A stretch of DNA of 64,000 nt, taken from contig OZ244935.1 in NCBI GenBank assembly GCA_965222005.1, positions 3,658,001 to 3,722,000 of the forward strand, read 5' to 3'. The translations under genes and the position numbers were made by a program. Shown piece after piece: positions 36,518-45,353 of the stretch. A model generated the notes under the pieces. That model was not told where the DNA came from. It was given only the letters and a program-made list of their open reading frames with translations, and ran no database searches. The DNA is from CBDCTM01 sp965222005 (lineage in GTDB: Bacteria; Bacteroidota; Bacteroidia; Chitinophagales; Saprospiraceae). Each line of letters opens with the position of its first letter. Position 1 is the first letter of the stretch.

Positions 36518-36649
36518 TGCCACTAACGGCCTGCGTAAACGCCGTGCGGCTTTCAAGGTGCTGAAAGGAACTGCAAAAATTCTTTATCAACCAAAAGGCA
36601 TTTCATCTTCCAAGTAGCCGCATGGACGCTTTACGCTTTGTTGGTAGCC
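36518..36649 (-). other. attC S29, long class
   Basis: AAC 36525-36527, GTT 36640-36642. Confidence 0.86.
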
Positions 36650-37241
36650 GTATTTTTCCGGCGCCTCAGCGCCGGTTTTCCTTTCAGGTAATTTCGGAGC
36701 CATATTAGTCCAAACTGTTAAGGAACCAATATATGAAATTTTGTCGAGATGTGTATTTTGAATGTTATTTTTCTTCTACAATTCTACTGCTGTGGGCGTA
36801 CTATTTTTCATGCTGCTTCAATACCTTTTCGGAGTTGAGCTTACCGATTGTTGATTAACAATTAGCTGGATTAGGCCGAATTCATTATTTAACTCTATGA
36901 TTTTCAATAATTTATGAATTGCAATAATTTTAAGTTATTAAACTTTATTGCAGATGTTGTGGAGTTTGTAATTTTTACAATCTACTTGTCTCAATTAGTT
37001 TTAGGATTTCAATTACTTTCAAAAGCTCTTTGTGAATTGTTGTGATTCTTTGTCAAAATATTCAATTACAAAATTCAAAAGGCCGTAGTCCTGCCAATCG
37101 AAGAGGGATGATTGTATCAATTTCAAAGCGGGTTGGCAAGCCTTTCAGGATGTTGTTTTCCTTTTTCAGGTATTCAATTTACTATGATGCTGTTTGAAAA
37201 ATAGGAAAGCTGTGGGTTTGATTTTCCTATGGCTACCCAAC
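36640..37241 (-). repeat. Non-coding cassette family C (C29)
   Basis: Hairpin CCGGCGCCTCAGCGCCGG at 36659-36676; box AAGCGGGTTGGC near 37126. Confidence 0.85.
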
Positions 37242-37361
37242 GGTCTGCGTAAACGCCGTGCGGCATTCAAGATGCTGAAAGGAACTACAAAATTCTTTAT
37301 CAGCCAAAAAGCATTTCATCTTCCAAGTAGCCGCATGGACGCTTTACGCTTTGTTACCTAT
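37231..37361 (-). other. attC S30, long class
   Basis: AAC 37239-37241, GTT 37353-37355. Confidence 0.86.
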
Positions 37362-37550
37362 CCGTATTTCGGCGCGCACAGCGCCGTTTCTGAGGATAGT
37401 TTGAAAGGAACTGTTGAGTTCTTTATTTATCGTATTCACCACTGGAACAAATAAGTTCTTTAGGTGGTGGTATAAATATATAATATTTTTCCTTAATCCG
37501 TGAATTTGACTATCAATTTGTAGTTGGGCCCCAGAGGAGAATTTGGACAT
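37344..37550 (-). CDS. Family A ORF ending inside the attC, 68 aa
   Basis: The only A copy in which this frame has an ATG (MSKFSSGAQLQIDSQIHG..), created by 'gacat' at 37546. Ends RAEIRIGNKA then TAA in the attC arm. Confidence 0.28.
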   Translation of the reverse strand: MSKFSSGAQLQIDSQIHGLRKNIIYLYHHLKNLFVPVVNTINKELNSSFQTILRNGAVRAEIRIGNKA

Positions 37551-37836
37551 AATTTATCGACTCATAGCTTTCGCTGGAAGATTTAACAATTTGGCTGACT
37601 CAGTGCCGATCAAAGAATTATTGTGTGAAGAATAATTTCCCGTGATTATTGCTTTTAATTATTGTTGATCCCAGGCCCTGGTTCTTGGTTTGTAAAAAGC
37701 TTATCGAAGAAATTTTTAAGCGGGTAGGGCGATCATTTTGGATGCTGTATCTTGACGAATTCATTCAATTTTTCCAGGCGTAATTTGGGACTAATTTAGA
37801 ATCGAGGGATGGCCTTAAAATTCTATGGTAGGTAAC
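37353..37836 (-). repeat. Non-coding cassette family A (C30)
   Basis: First of three consecutive A copies. Private changes: tggacataatttatcgac and tataatattttt. Confidence 0.85.
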
Positions 37837-37956
37837 GGTCTGCGTAAACGCCGTGCGGTTTTCAAAGTGCTGAAAGGAACTACAAAATTCTTTATCAACC
37901 AAAAAGCATTTTATCTTCCAAGTAGCCGCATGGACGCTTTACGCTTTGTTACCTAT
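37827..37956 (-). other. attC S31, long class
   Basis: AAC 37834-37836, GTT 37948-37950. Confidence 0.86.
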
Positions 37957-38433
37957 CCGTATTTCGGCGCGCACAGCGCCGTTTCTGAGGATAGTTTGAA
38001 AGGAACTGTTGAGTTCTTTATTTATCGTATTCACCACTGGAACAAAAGAGTTCTTTAGGTGGTGATATAAATATATAACATTTTTCCTTAATCCGTGAAT
38101 TTGACTATCAATTTGTAGTTGGGCCCCAGAAGAGAATTTGGGTATAATTTATGGACTCATGGCTTTCGCTGAAAGATTTAACAATTTGGCTGACTCAGTG
38201 CCGATCAAAGACTTATTGTGTGAAGAATAATTTCCCGTGATTATTGCTTTTAATTATTGTTGATTCCAGGCCCTGGTTCTTGGTTTGTAAAAAGCTTGTC
38301 GAAGAAATTTTTAAGCGGGTAGGGCGATCATTTTGGATGCTGTATCTTGACGAATTCATTCAATTTTTCCAGGCGTAATTTGGGACTAATTTAGAATCGA
38401 GGGATGGCCTTAAAATTCTATGGTAGGTAACGG
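37948..38433 (-). repeat. Non-coding cassette family A (C31)
   Basis: Second of three consecutive A copies; attC identical to the next one, body with private changes (ctcatggctttcgctgaaag). Confidence 0.85.
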
Positions 38434-38551
38434 TCTGCGTAAACGCCGTGCGGTTTTCAAAGTGCTGAAAGGAACTACAAAATTCTTTATCAACCAAAAA
38501 GCATTTTATCTTCCAAGTAGCCGCATGGACGCTTTACGCTTTGTTACCTAT
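38424..38551 (-). other. attC S32, long class
   Basis: AAC 38431-38433, GTT 38543-38545. Confidence 0.86.
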
Positions 38552-39026
38552 CCGTATTTCGGCGCGCACAGCGCCGTTTCTGAGGATAGTTTGAAAGGAA
38601 CTGTTGAGTCCTTTATTTATCGTATTCACCACTGGAACAAATAAGTTCTTTAGGTGGTGGTATAAATATATAACATTTTTCCTTAATCCGTGAATTTGAC
38701 TGTCAATTTGTAGTTGGGCCCCAGAGGAGAATTTGGGTATAATTTATGGACTCATAGCTTTCGCTGGAAGATTTAACAATTTGGCTGACTCAGTGCCGAT
38801 CAAAGAATTATTGTGTGAAGAATAATTTCCCGTGATTATTGCTTTTAATTATTGTTGATCCGAGGCCCTGGTTCTTGGTTTGTAAAAAGCTTATCGAAGA
38901 AATTTTTAAGCAGGTAGGGCGATCACTTTGGATGCTGTATCTTGACGAATTCATTCAATTTTTCCAGGCGTAATTTGGGACTAATTTAGAATCGAGGGAT
39001 GGCCTTAAAATTCTATGGTAGGTAAC
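38543..39026 (-). repeat. Non-coding cassette family A (C32)
   Basis: Third consecutive A copy; box variant AAGCAGGTAGGG shared with C26 and C45. Confidence 0.85.
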
Positions 39027-39088
39027 GGGAAGTGCATACGCCGTGCGACCGAATGGGAGCATGGTCGTTATGCACATTGTTGGCAGCA
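39017..39088 (-). other. attC S33, short class
   Basis: AAC 39024-39026, GTT 39079-39081. Arms GTGCATACG/CGTTATGCAC, inner GTGCGACC/GGTCG. Right end GTTGGCAGCA versus TGCAGCCAAC at 39969: one mismatch at the seventh base. Confidence 0.85.
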
Positions 39089-39099
39089 GGCTTTTTTTT

Positions 39100-39603
39100 C
39101 TATCTAAATAATTGTTCTATTGTCTTCATAGGAAGAAACATTTTTTCACTATCCGGAAGTAAAATGAATCCAAAGCGATCATAAAATTTAACTGCATTTT
39201 CATCAATTGGATCTACTATTACAGCCATAGAACCTATTACTTTAGATACTTCAAAACTTCTTTTTAAAGCATCTATTAATAATAATTTCCCCAACCCTTG
39301 ACCTTTATTTTTCTCACTAATTGCTAATCTCCCAAGCAGTGTTAAAGGTAAGGATTCATAGGCTCTTGGAAGTTTTTTGCTGATTTCTTCTGGTATTGCC
39401 TCTCTTGATATTCCAGCATTTGATAAAGTATAAAATCCCTTAATATTATTTTCTCCATCACTTAATACAAAACAAGCTGATAGTTTTCTCTTAACGTCTT
39501 GTTTTGCTTGTTTTTGAATGTAGTTATCCAAGTATGTATTTCCACAAGTAAATTCTGATTTCTTGTGTTTCGATTCAAGGGGAGCTGTTATATAATCTGC
39601 CAT
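39100..39603 (-). CDS. GNAT acetyltransferase toxin of a type II TA pair
   Basis: 167 residues with a GNAT fold. The acetyl-CoA loop is LAISEKNKGQGLGKLLLIDAL (about 92-112). An N-terminal FTCGNTYLDNYIQKQAKQD block and FYTLSNAGI match TacT-type toxins, which acetylate aminoacyl-tRNA in characterised members. It follows the DUF1778 antitoxin by 1 nt. TA pairs are common stabilising cassettes in large integrons (known). Confidence 0.85.
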   Translation of the reverse strand: MADYITAPLESKHKKSEFTCGNTYLDNYIQKQAKQDVKRKLSACFVLSDGENNIKGFYTLSNAGISREAIPEEISKKLPRAYESLPLTLLGRLAISEKNKGQGLGKLLLIDALKRSFEVSKVIGSMAVIVDPIDENAVKFYDRFGFILLPDSEKMFLPMKTIEQLFR

Positions 39604-39604
39604 A

Positions 39605-39877
39605 TTAAAGTAACTTTTTATATTCCTTTAAGGCAGATTTTAATTTTTTATTCGGTTTGACTCCTTTAAATGCGTAATCGAAGAAAATTTCCTGATCTTT
39701 TTTTGATGCAATTATTTTATTATGTTCTTCTACTATTTCTTCTGCTTTTGATTGAACAGCTTTTAGTATAAATTCAGTTAAACTCCTAAAACCACCTAAT
39801 TTGGAAGCATATTCAAAGAATTCTTTTTGCTCTCTTGTTAATCTTGCATCAAATCTTGTCATTTCAATACTTTTCAT
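39605..39877 (-). CDS. DUF1778 ribbon-helix-helix antitoxin
   Basis: 90 residues. FDARLTREQKEFFEYASKLGGFRSLTEFILKAV is the DUF1778/TacA-type DNA-binding start, and a C-terminal helix (about 60-90) should wrap the GNAT toxin. It has its own consensus promoter with an overlapping inverted repeat, so the pair can be expressed anywhere in the array and is probably autoregulated. Confidence 0.85.
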   Translation of the reverse strand: MKSIEMTRFDARLTREQKEFFEYASKLGGFRSLTEFILKAVQSKAEEIVEEHNKIIASKKDQEIFFDYAFKGVKPNKKLKSALKEYKKLL

Positions 39878-39912
39878 ATTAAGGTATTTTAATTTATCAA
39901 CTCAATTTAATA

Positions 39913-39943
39913 CAAATGTACGTTTTTTCTCCGTACAAGTCAA
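39913..39943 (-). promoter_or_regulatory. Bacteroidota promoter and operator of the TA pair
   Basis: On the minus strand TTG (39943-39941), 20 nt, then TACATTTG (39920-39913): an exact TTG-N20-TAnnTTTG promoter. TGTACG and CGTACA (39932-39937, 39917-39922) form an inverted repeat within it, a likely site for the antitoxin. Confidence 0.7.
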
Positions 39944-39968
39944 GTTTTGTGATTTTCTTTTTTCTGCT

Positions 39969-40041
39969 TGCAGCCAACGGTCGGTGCATATGCAGTGGCC
40001 GACTGAAAGGAGGGCATTGACATATGCACTTTGTTAGTGGT
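39969..40041 (-). other. attC S34, E class
   Basis: AAC 39976-39978, GTT 40033-40035. Core as S9 with CTTTGTT for CATTGTT. Confidence 0.86.
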
Positions 40042-40551
40042 CGTATCTTTCCGGCGCCTCAGCGCCGGTTTTTCTTTCAGATGTTTTTGCCACCAAATTC
40101 TTCAATCAGTTCTCTTGTAAATATATGAATTTTTTTCAAGATGTGTATTTTTGGTGTTATTTTTTATGAGTCACCTCAGTTGTTTTGGAGTAATTTAGCT
40201 GAATAATTATTGATGCCTTTTTTGAGCCAGGCTTTCAGTTCTTGATTGTCAAAGAGCTTGATTAGGCCTGGTTGAATTGTAATTGTCTGCAAATTGTAGT
40301 TTTCAGGAATTTGAGTTGTTGTACTCAATTCAAGGAGTTTACCCATAATCGAGTTCAACTCAAAATCAAAAAGGCCGTCAGTTGTGCTGTTCAAGAATTA
40401 TTGCTGGTATCAATTTATCAATTTTATAAATTTATAAAGCGGGCTGGCAAGCCTATCAGGATGTTGTTTTCCTTTTCCAGATATTCAATTTACCACGATA
40501 CTGTTTGAAAAATAGGAAAGCTGCGAGATGATTTTCCCTATGGCCACTAAC
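40033..40551 (-). repeat. Non-coding cassette family E (C34)
   Basis: Hairpin CCGGCGCCTCAGCGCCGG at 40050-40067; box AAGCGGGCTGGC near 40437. Confidence 0.85.
40176..40394 (-). CDS. Family E small ORF, 72 aa
   Basis: Frame intact from a TTG start: NSTTDGLFDFELNSIMGKLL.. to NYSAKLLQNN. Confidence 0.3.
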   Translation of the reverse strand: MNSTTDGLFDFELNSIMGKLLELSTTTQIPENYNLQTITIQPGLIKLFDNQELKAWLKKGINNYSAKLLQNN

Positions 40552-40672
40552 GGTCTGCGTAAACGCCGTGCGGCATTCAAGGTGCTGAAAGGAACTACAA
40601 AATTCTTTATCAGCCCAAAGGCATTTTATCTTCCAAGTAGCCGCATGGTCGTTTTACGCTTTGTTGGGCGCT
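40542..40672 (-). other. attC S35, long class
   Basis: AAC 40549-40551, GTT 40663-40665. Confidence 0.86.
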
Positions 40673-41325
40673 GTTCCTTCCTTTTACAAATTTTTCAACG
40701 GAACTGCAATGTTCAAATTTACCAAATTCATCAATCCAGCTCAGTCCTTTTATCTTCATAAATATAACAATTTCCAGTCAACCGTAGCAATTTTGGTGTT
40801 TTACTTTTCAAAGTACTCTTGGTAGAATCTAATCATTCACTCCGCTTACCACTTCCTGATTAATCATTGAGATTAGCTAGGCCTTTTCAGTATATTTTGT
40901 TGATTATCAGTATTTTATGTATTTGTATGAAATGCAATTTAATGTTTTTCAGGAGTTTTAGCATTCTTGTTACCCATGACTGAATTGGATTTTGGATTGA
41001 ATTTCGACGAATCAGCAATTTTAATGATCTCGTTACTTGTTGAGTAGTCTTGGAGTAGTCTTGATGAATGTAAGAGTTTCAGTTGCTCACGTACTAAATC
41101 AGTTTTGGAGTATTTCAATTTTCTGTTGCTGTTAATCATTTTGATTGATAATTAAAAAGGCCGTCAGCTTGCCCTGTAAATTATCTTTCAAATTTTTCAA
41201 ATTTTTCAAGCGGGTAGGGGAGCCTCTTTTTTCGATAATCTGGGAGCTACGATTTTTCAATTTCACTAAGTTGCTCTTGGTGCCAAATTCAAAATTGTGG
41301 GTTGGGATTTTCCATAGCGCCCAAC
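40663..41325 (-). repeat. Non-coding cassette family B (C35)
   Basis: A B copy in which ggaactgcaatgttcaaatt.. replaces the usual ggaactatgaggctcc.. block near 40700: a local segment swap. Confidence 0.85.
40939..41139 (-). CDS. Family B small ORF, 66 aa
   Basis: As at 2173 but ending NAKTPEKH, with the TAA kept. Confidence 0.35.
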   Translation of the reverse strand: MINSNRKLKYSKTDLVREQLKLLHSSRLLQDYSTSNEIIKIADSSKFNPKSNSVMGNKNAKTPEKH

Positions 41326-41416
41326 GTCGAGCGTATGTGGCGTAGCTGGCAGCGGGTTTGATTCGCGCATTAGCAAATAAATGCCAGCTATGTGCATATA
41401 CGCATTGTTGTGTGTA
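41316..41416 (-). other. attC S36, medium class
   Basis: AAC 41323-41325, GTT 41407-41409. Arms GCGTATGTG/CATATACGC, inner TAGCTGGCA/TGCCAGCTA. Right end GTTGTGTGTA pairs 10/10 with TACACACAAC at 42006. Confidence 0.87.
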
Positions 41417-41437
41417 GCATTTTTTTAACTATTAACT

Positions 41438-41935
41438 TTAATTGAAAATTGTAATTATACAATTATTCTCATTTGAAGAAATTGAATAAAATTCTCTTAA
41501 TTGTTTAACATTATCCATTATATAATCTAACAAATCAGGATTTCCATCCCAAATATTGGGATAAACATTTTTCTGAGTCATTTTTTGTGTGTCAAATCTT
41601 TCTATAAGAGATTCATCTGATATATCAACTAATTTCTTGTTAAGTTCTTTCACTTCATTGGAATCTAAATACTGAACTGATCCATATCCTATTACCTGAT
41701 TCTTATCTAATATTCTATTACCTAAAATTACTTTTGCAATTTCATTTTCAGTCTTCTCAAAATTTTCTCCTGTTAAAAGGTAAATTATTCCATCCCATGA
41801 TTTATCAAGATAAATAAAACTTGATGGATCTTTGATACCTGGATTCTGAATTTCCTTCTCTAATCCTTTACTATCTTTTTTATATACTTCAAGTTTTTGA
41901 GGTGATATTCTATGTAATTCTACAACAATTCCCAT
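41438..41935 (-). CDS. DUF1877 (YfbM-like) protein
   Basis: 165 residues, soluble. MGIVVELHRISPQKLE at the start, SFIYLDKSWDGIIYLLTG (about 39-56), and NPDLLDYIMDNVKQLREFY near the end follow the DUF1877 plan. The family is widespread and its function unknown. Sole gene of its cassette. Confidence 0.75.
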   Translation of the reverse strand: MGIVVELHRISPQKLEVYKKDSKGLEKEIQNPGIKDPSSFIYLDKSWDGIIYLLTGENFEKTENEIAKVILGNRILDKNQVIGYGSVQYLDSNEVKELNKKLVDISDESLIERFDTQKMTQKNVYPNIWDGNPDLLDYIMDNVKQLREFYSISSNENNCIITIFN

Positions 41936-42005
41936 TTCGTTTAATTTTTGTTTTTCACGGATTTAAACTTCTTTAATCGAATTTTTTTAAGGATACTCTC
42001 AATAT

Positions 42006-42077
42006 TACACACAACGGTCTGCGTATGTGACGTGCCGCCGATTAGGCGGTATGTGCATATACGCTTTGTTAGCGGTT
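42006..42077 (-). other. attC S37, short class
   Basis: AAC 42013-42015, GTT 42068-42070. Core close to S16. Right end GTTAGCGG pairs with CCGCTAAC at 42544-42551. Confidence 0.86.
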
Positions 42078-42096
42078 GGCTTTCCATTATTCTTTT

Positions 42097-42519
42097 TTAG
42101 TCTCTCTGATATAGTCTTTTATTTAAGGAAAAGACATAAAGTCCCATTGCTGTAAAGTATCCGACAGTTATAAAACTATACCAATACCTGTGAGGGAAAG
42201 CGTGAAGTACCCTTGTATTTTCTGTAAAAAGTATGTAACAATGAATTATTACTCCTCCGACTAGCTGAGAAATTAATAAACCATAAGCAAATTTATCCCA
42301 ATTATTCATAAAAGAAATTTTATTAGCGAAAATTATAAGACCCGGGATAACATATAACCCTATGGCAATGACACTCCAACTAACTTGCTTTGGCATTAAA
42401 TCATTATTAATGTCATAAATTAATCTGAGAATTTGAGAAATTGCTCCTACTATAAAGGGCAGCAAACAAACTCTTGCATAAGTTTTGAAATAAAAAGAAT
42501 TCATTACATTGTTTATCAT
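42097..42519 (-). CDS. Four-TM membrane protein
   Basis: 140 residues with hydrophobic segments at about 16-34 (ARVCLLPFIVGAISQILRL), 47-67, 77-97 and 113-130. No recognised family. Sole gene of its cassette, about 20 nt from the attC end. Confidence 0.55.
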   Translation of the reverse strand: MINNVMNSFYFKTYARVCLLPFIVGAISQILRLIYDINNDLMPKQVSWSVIAIGLYVIPGLIIFANKISFMNNWDKFAYGLLISQLVGGVIIHCYILFTENTRVLHAFPHRYWYSFITVGYFTAMGLYVFSLNKRLYQRD

Positions 42520-42541
42520 TTTGCTTTTTTCATTCCCCGCT

Positions 42542-42613
42542 TGCCGCTAACGGTCGGCATAGCTGACGTAGCGGCGTTTAGCCGCTATGGACAGCTATGC
42601 TTTGTTAGCCACA
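42542..42613 (-). other. attC S38, short class
   Basis: AAC 42549-42551, GTT 42604-42606. Arms GGCATAGCTG/ACAGCTATGC, inner TAGCGGC/GCCGCTA. Right end GTTAGCCACA pairs 10/10 with TGTGGCTAAC at 43514. Confidence 0.88.
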
Positions 42614-42625
42614 GTTTTTTCTTTT

Positions 42626-43144
42626 TTATTCTCTGATGTATTCACTAATCGTATCTTGCAATTGGTCATAATGTCCATATCCGTCAAATGCTGAATCGGC
42701 AATTTCTCTTAACCTTACTTTATATTCTGACTCATGCCCTTGATTGATTATTATCTTTATTACGTTCTCAAATAATGCCTCAAAGTAAATGAAAAAATCT
42801 TCTCCAAAATCACCTCCAAATTCATTGGCTATATTGGTACATTCTTCAATCGAAAACAAACTGGATTCGATATAATATTTGACAGTCGAATCACTATTCA
42901 AACCCTTTATGATATTATCTACTTTATCAATATCAAGTCCTCCCTCCATTCTTTCATTTGGATAAATCGCTTTCGTTATTTCGCCCTCATATTTTTTTAG
43001 CAGATTTTTATCTACTCCTCCATTTTTCTTTGTCTTAATATCAAAATAATTTCTAACCAATTCATAGCTTGAATACAGTTTTCGCAATTCATTTCTTAAT
43101 TGCTCAATATTTCGTGAGTTTATATAATCTAAAAAGTCTTTCAT
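42626..43144 (-). CDS. DUF6155-like protein
   Basis: 172 residues, soluble and helical. LDYINSRNIEQLRNELRKLYSSYELVRNYF at the start fits DUF6155. Function unknown. It starts 4 nt after the CcbP-like gene upstream, in the same cassette. Confidence 0.6.
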   Translation of the reverse strand: MKDFLDYINSRNIEQLRNELRKLYSSYELVRNYFDIKTKKNGGVDKNLLKKYEGEITKAIYPNERMEGGLDIDKVDNIIKGLNSDSTVKYYIESSLFSIEECTNIANEFGGDFGEDFFIYFEALFENVIKIIINQGHESEYKVRLREIADSAFDGYGHYDQLQDTISEYIRE

Positions 43145-43148
43145 TGAT

Positions 43149-43502
43149 TCAGTATCTATTTCTGCTATTCCATACTTGAAGTGCTTCCATTGTTTCTTTA
43201 TCTGCTTTTATACTTTTAAGTTCATTTAATCTCGCAGAGATAATTATTTCATCAAGTTCAATTTCCACATACCATTCCCCTCCTTCAAAACTTGATTCAT
43301 TAGTTTCATTATTTATTACACGAACTTTTTTCCATTGATTTTCACCAGATTTCTTTTTTACTAAATATTCTGCTTCAAATGGAAAATCTAAATTTTCTTC
43401 CATATAAATTGCCCATCCCATATTTGCTTCTTCTTCTGTATAGCAATCTACAACTATTTCGTAATCTATAATTCTTTCAATTTCTGCTTTTGTTAATTTC
43501 AT
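43149..43502 (-). CDS. CcbP-like calcium-binding protein
   Basis: 117 residues. IIDYEIVVDCYTEEEANMGW followed by LDFPFEAEYLV and the C-terminal ALQVWNSRNRY follow the plan of CcbP, an acidic Ca2+-binding protein first described in Anabaena. First gene of a two-gene cassette, 19 nt from the S39 left end. Metal binding is not shown here. Confidence 0.6.
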   Translation of the reverse strand: MKLTKAEIERIIDYEIVVDCYTEEEANMGWAIYMEENLDFPFEAEYLVKKKSGENQWKKVRVINNETNESSFEGGEWYVEIELDEIIISARLNELKSIKADKETMEALQVWNSRNRY

Positions 43503-43513
43503 TTTTTGATAAT

Positions 43514-43643
43514 TGTGGCTAACGGCCCGGCTATGCGCCGTGTGGTGTCAAGATGCTGAAAGGAACAAAGGTGTAGTTTTTCGATAAGGTTAAATTTTCG
43601 AAGAAAATTTAACCACATGGTCGCATAGCCAGTGTTGGCTGCA
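43514..43643 (-). other. attC S39, long D class
   Basis: AAC 43521-43523, GTT 43634-43636. Identical to S40 through the site core. Confidence 0.86.
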
Positions 43644-44117
43644 TTCTCTTCTGCGCGTTGGCCAAAGTTTCCATTACAGTGTTTTGGCTGCTACTCAACT
43701 TCTCTAATCTCAAAGCCCTTTTCAACAAAATTTTCAATGATACTAATTTTAGATACAAATTTAAGCTACAATTTTCAACAGTCAATTTACCAAATTAGAG
43801 ATCTAATCTCAAAAATTGTCAATTAAAATTTAACTGCTGATGAAATTCATGATTTTCTTGATGGCGAATTGAAGTCAGTACAATTACCCGTAATCTATTA
43901 ATTGTGATTAAAATTATACGTAATCGATTGAAAATTAGTGGTTTATCATAATTTATTCCAACTTCAAATTTTCACAACTATCAATACTAGTTTCAATTCA
44001 GGATAAATTATCAATCAGAATTTACTATCAAAGATTTTCTTTCAATTACCTTTTTGGTACAGATGTTCATGCCATCCAATTCAAAAAAAGCGGGTCGGCC
44101 CAACCATTGCAGCCAAC
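43634..44117 (-). repeat. Non-coding cassette family D (C39), first of an exact tandem pair
   Basis: Body and attC appear identical to the next cassette, including rare variants gatctaatctc and cttgatggcg. Confidence 0.88.
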
Positions 44118-44237
44118 GGCCCGGCTATGCGCCGTGTGGTGTCAAGATGCTGAAAGGAACAAAGGTGTAGTTTTTCGATAAGGTTAAATTTTCGAAGAAA
44201 ATTTAACCACATGGTCGCATAGCCAGTGTTGGCTGCA
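44108..44237 (-). other. attC S40, long D class
   Basis: AAC 44115-44117, GTT 44228-44230. Confidence 0.86.
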
Positions 44238-44711
44238 TTCTCTTCTGCGCGTTGGCCAAAGTTTCCATTACAGTGTTTTGGCTGCTACTCAACTTCTCTA
44301 ATCTCAAAGCCCTTTTCAACAAAATTTTCAATGATACTAATTTTAGATACAAATTTAAGCTACAATTTTCAACAGTCAATTTACCAAATTAGAGATCTAA
44401 TCTCAAAAATTGTCAATTAAAATTTAACTGCTGATGAAATTCATGATTTTCTTGATGGCGAATTGAAGTCAGTACAATTACCCGTAATCTATTAATTGTG
44501 ATTAAAATTATACGTAATCGATTGAAAATTAGTGGTTTATCATAATTTATTCCAACTTCAAATTTTCACAACTATCAATACTAGTTTCAATTCAGGATAA
44601 ATTATCAATCAGAATTTACTATCAAAGATTTTCTTTCAATTACCTTTTTGGTACAGATGTTCATGCCATCCAATTCAAAAAAAGCGGGTCGGCCCAACCA
44701 TTGCAGCCAAC
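44228..44711 (-). repeat. Non-coding cassette family D (C40), second of an exact tandem pair
   Basis: Repeat period 594 bp relative to C39. No difference found by eye over the unit. Confidence 0.88.
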
Positions 44712-44773
44712 GGTCTGTGCATATGCAGTGGCCGACTGAAAGGAGGGCATTGACATATGCACATTGTTAGTGG
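44702..44773 (-). other. attC S41, E class
   Basis: AAC 44709-44711, GTT 44766-44768. Confidence 0.86.
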
Positions 44774-45283
44774 TCGTATCTTTCCGGCGCCTCAGCGCCG
44801 GTTTTCCTTTCAGATGTTTTTGCTGCCAAATTCTTCAATCAGTTCTCTTGTAAATATATGAAATCTTTTCAAGATGTGTATTTTTGGTGTTATTTTTTAT
44901 GAGTCACCTCAGTTTTTTTGGAGTAATTTAGCAGAATAATTATTGATGCCTTTTTTGAGCCAGGCTTTCAGTTCTTGATTATCAAAGAGCTTGATTAGGC
45001 CTGGTTGAATTGTAATTGTCTGCAAATTGTAGTTTTCAGGAATTTGAGTTGTTGTAATCAATTCAAGGAGTTTACCCATAATCGAGTTCAACTCAAAATC
45101 AAAAAGGCCGTCAGTCGTGTGTTCAAGAATTATTGGTGGTATCAATTCATCAATTTTATAAATTTATAAAGCGGGCTGGCAAGCCTATCAGGATGTTGTT
45201 TTCCTTTTCCAGATATTCAATTTACCACGATGCTGTTTGAAAAATAGGCAAGCTGCGGGATGATTTTCCCTATGGCCACTAAC
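44766..45283 (-). repeat. Non-coding cassette family E (C41)
   Basis: An E copy with ttggtggtatc and a missing base in cgtgtgttc, which shifts the frame at the start of the small ORF. Confidence 0.85.
44909..45145 (-). CDS. Family E small ORF, 78 aa variant
   Basis: The single-base loss fuses an upstream frame to the common one: MIPPIILEHTTDGLFDFELN.. to SAKLLQKN. An ATG start exists only in this copy. Confidence 0.3.
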   Translation of the reverse strand: MIPPIILEHTTDGLFDFELNSIMGKLLELITTTQIPENYNLQTITIQPGLIKLFDNQELKAWLKKGINNYSAKLLQKN

Positions 45284-45344
45284 GGCTCGCATACACGACG
45301 GCCGACGTTTAGGAGGCTGGCCGATGTATGCTGTGTTAGCACCA
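45274..45344 (-). other. attC S42, short class
   Basis: AAC 45281-45283, GTT 45335-45337. Inner GGCCGACG/.GCTGGCC. Right end GTTAGCACCA pairs 10/10 with TGGTGCTAAC at 46451. Confidence 0.86.
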
Positions 45345-45353
45345 GTTCTTCCC

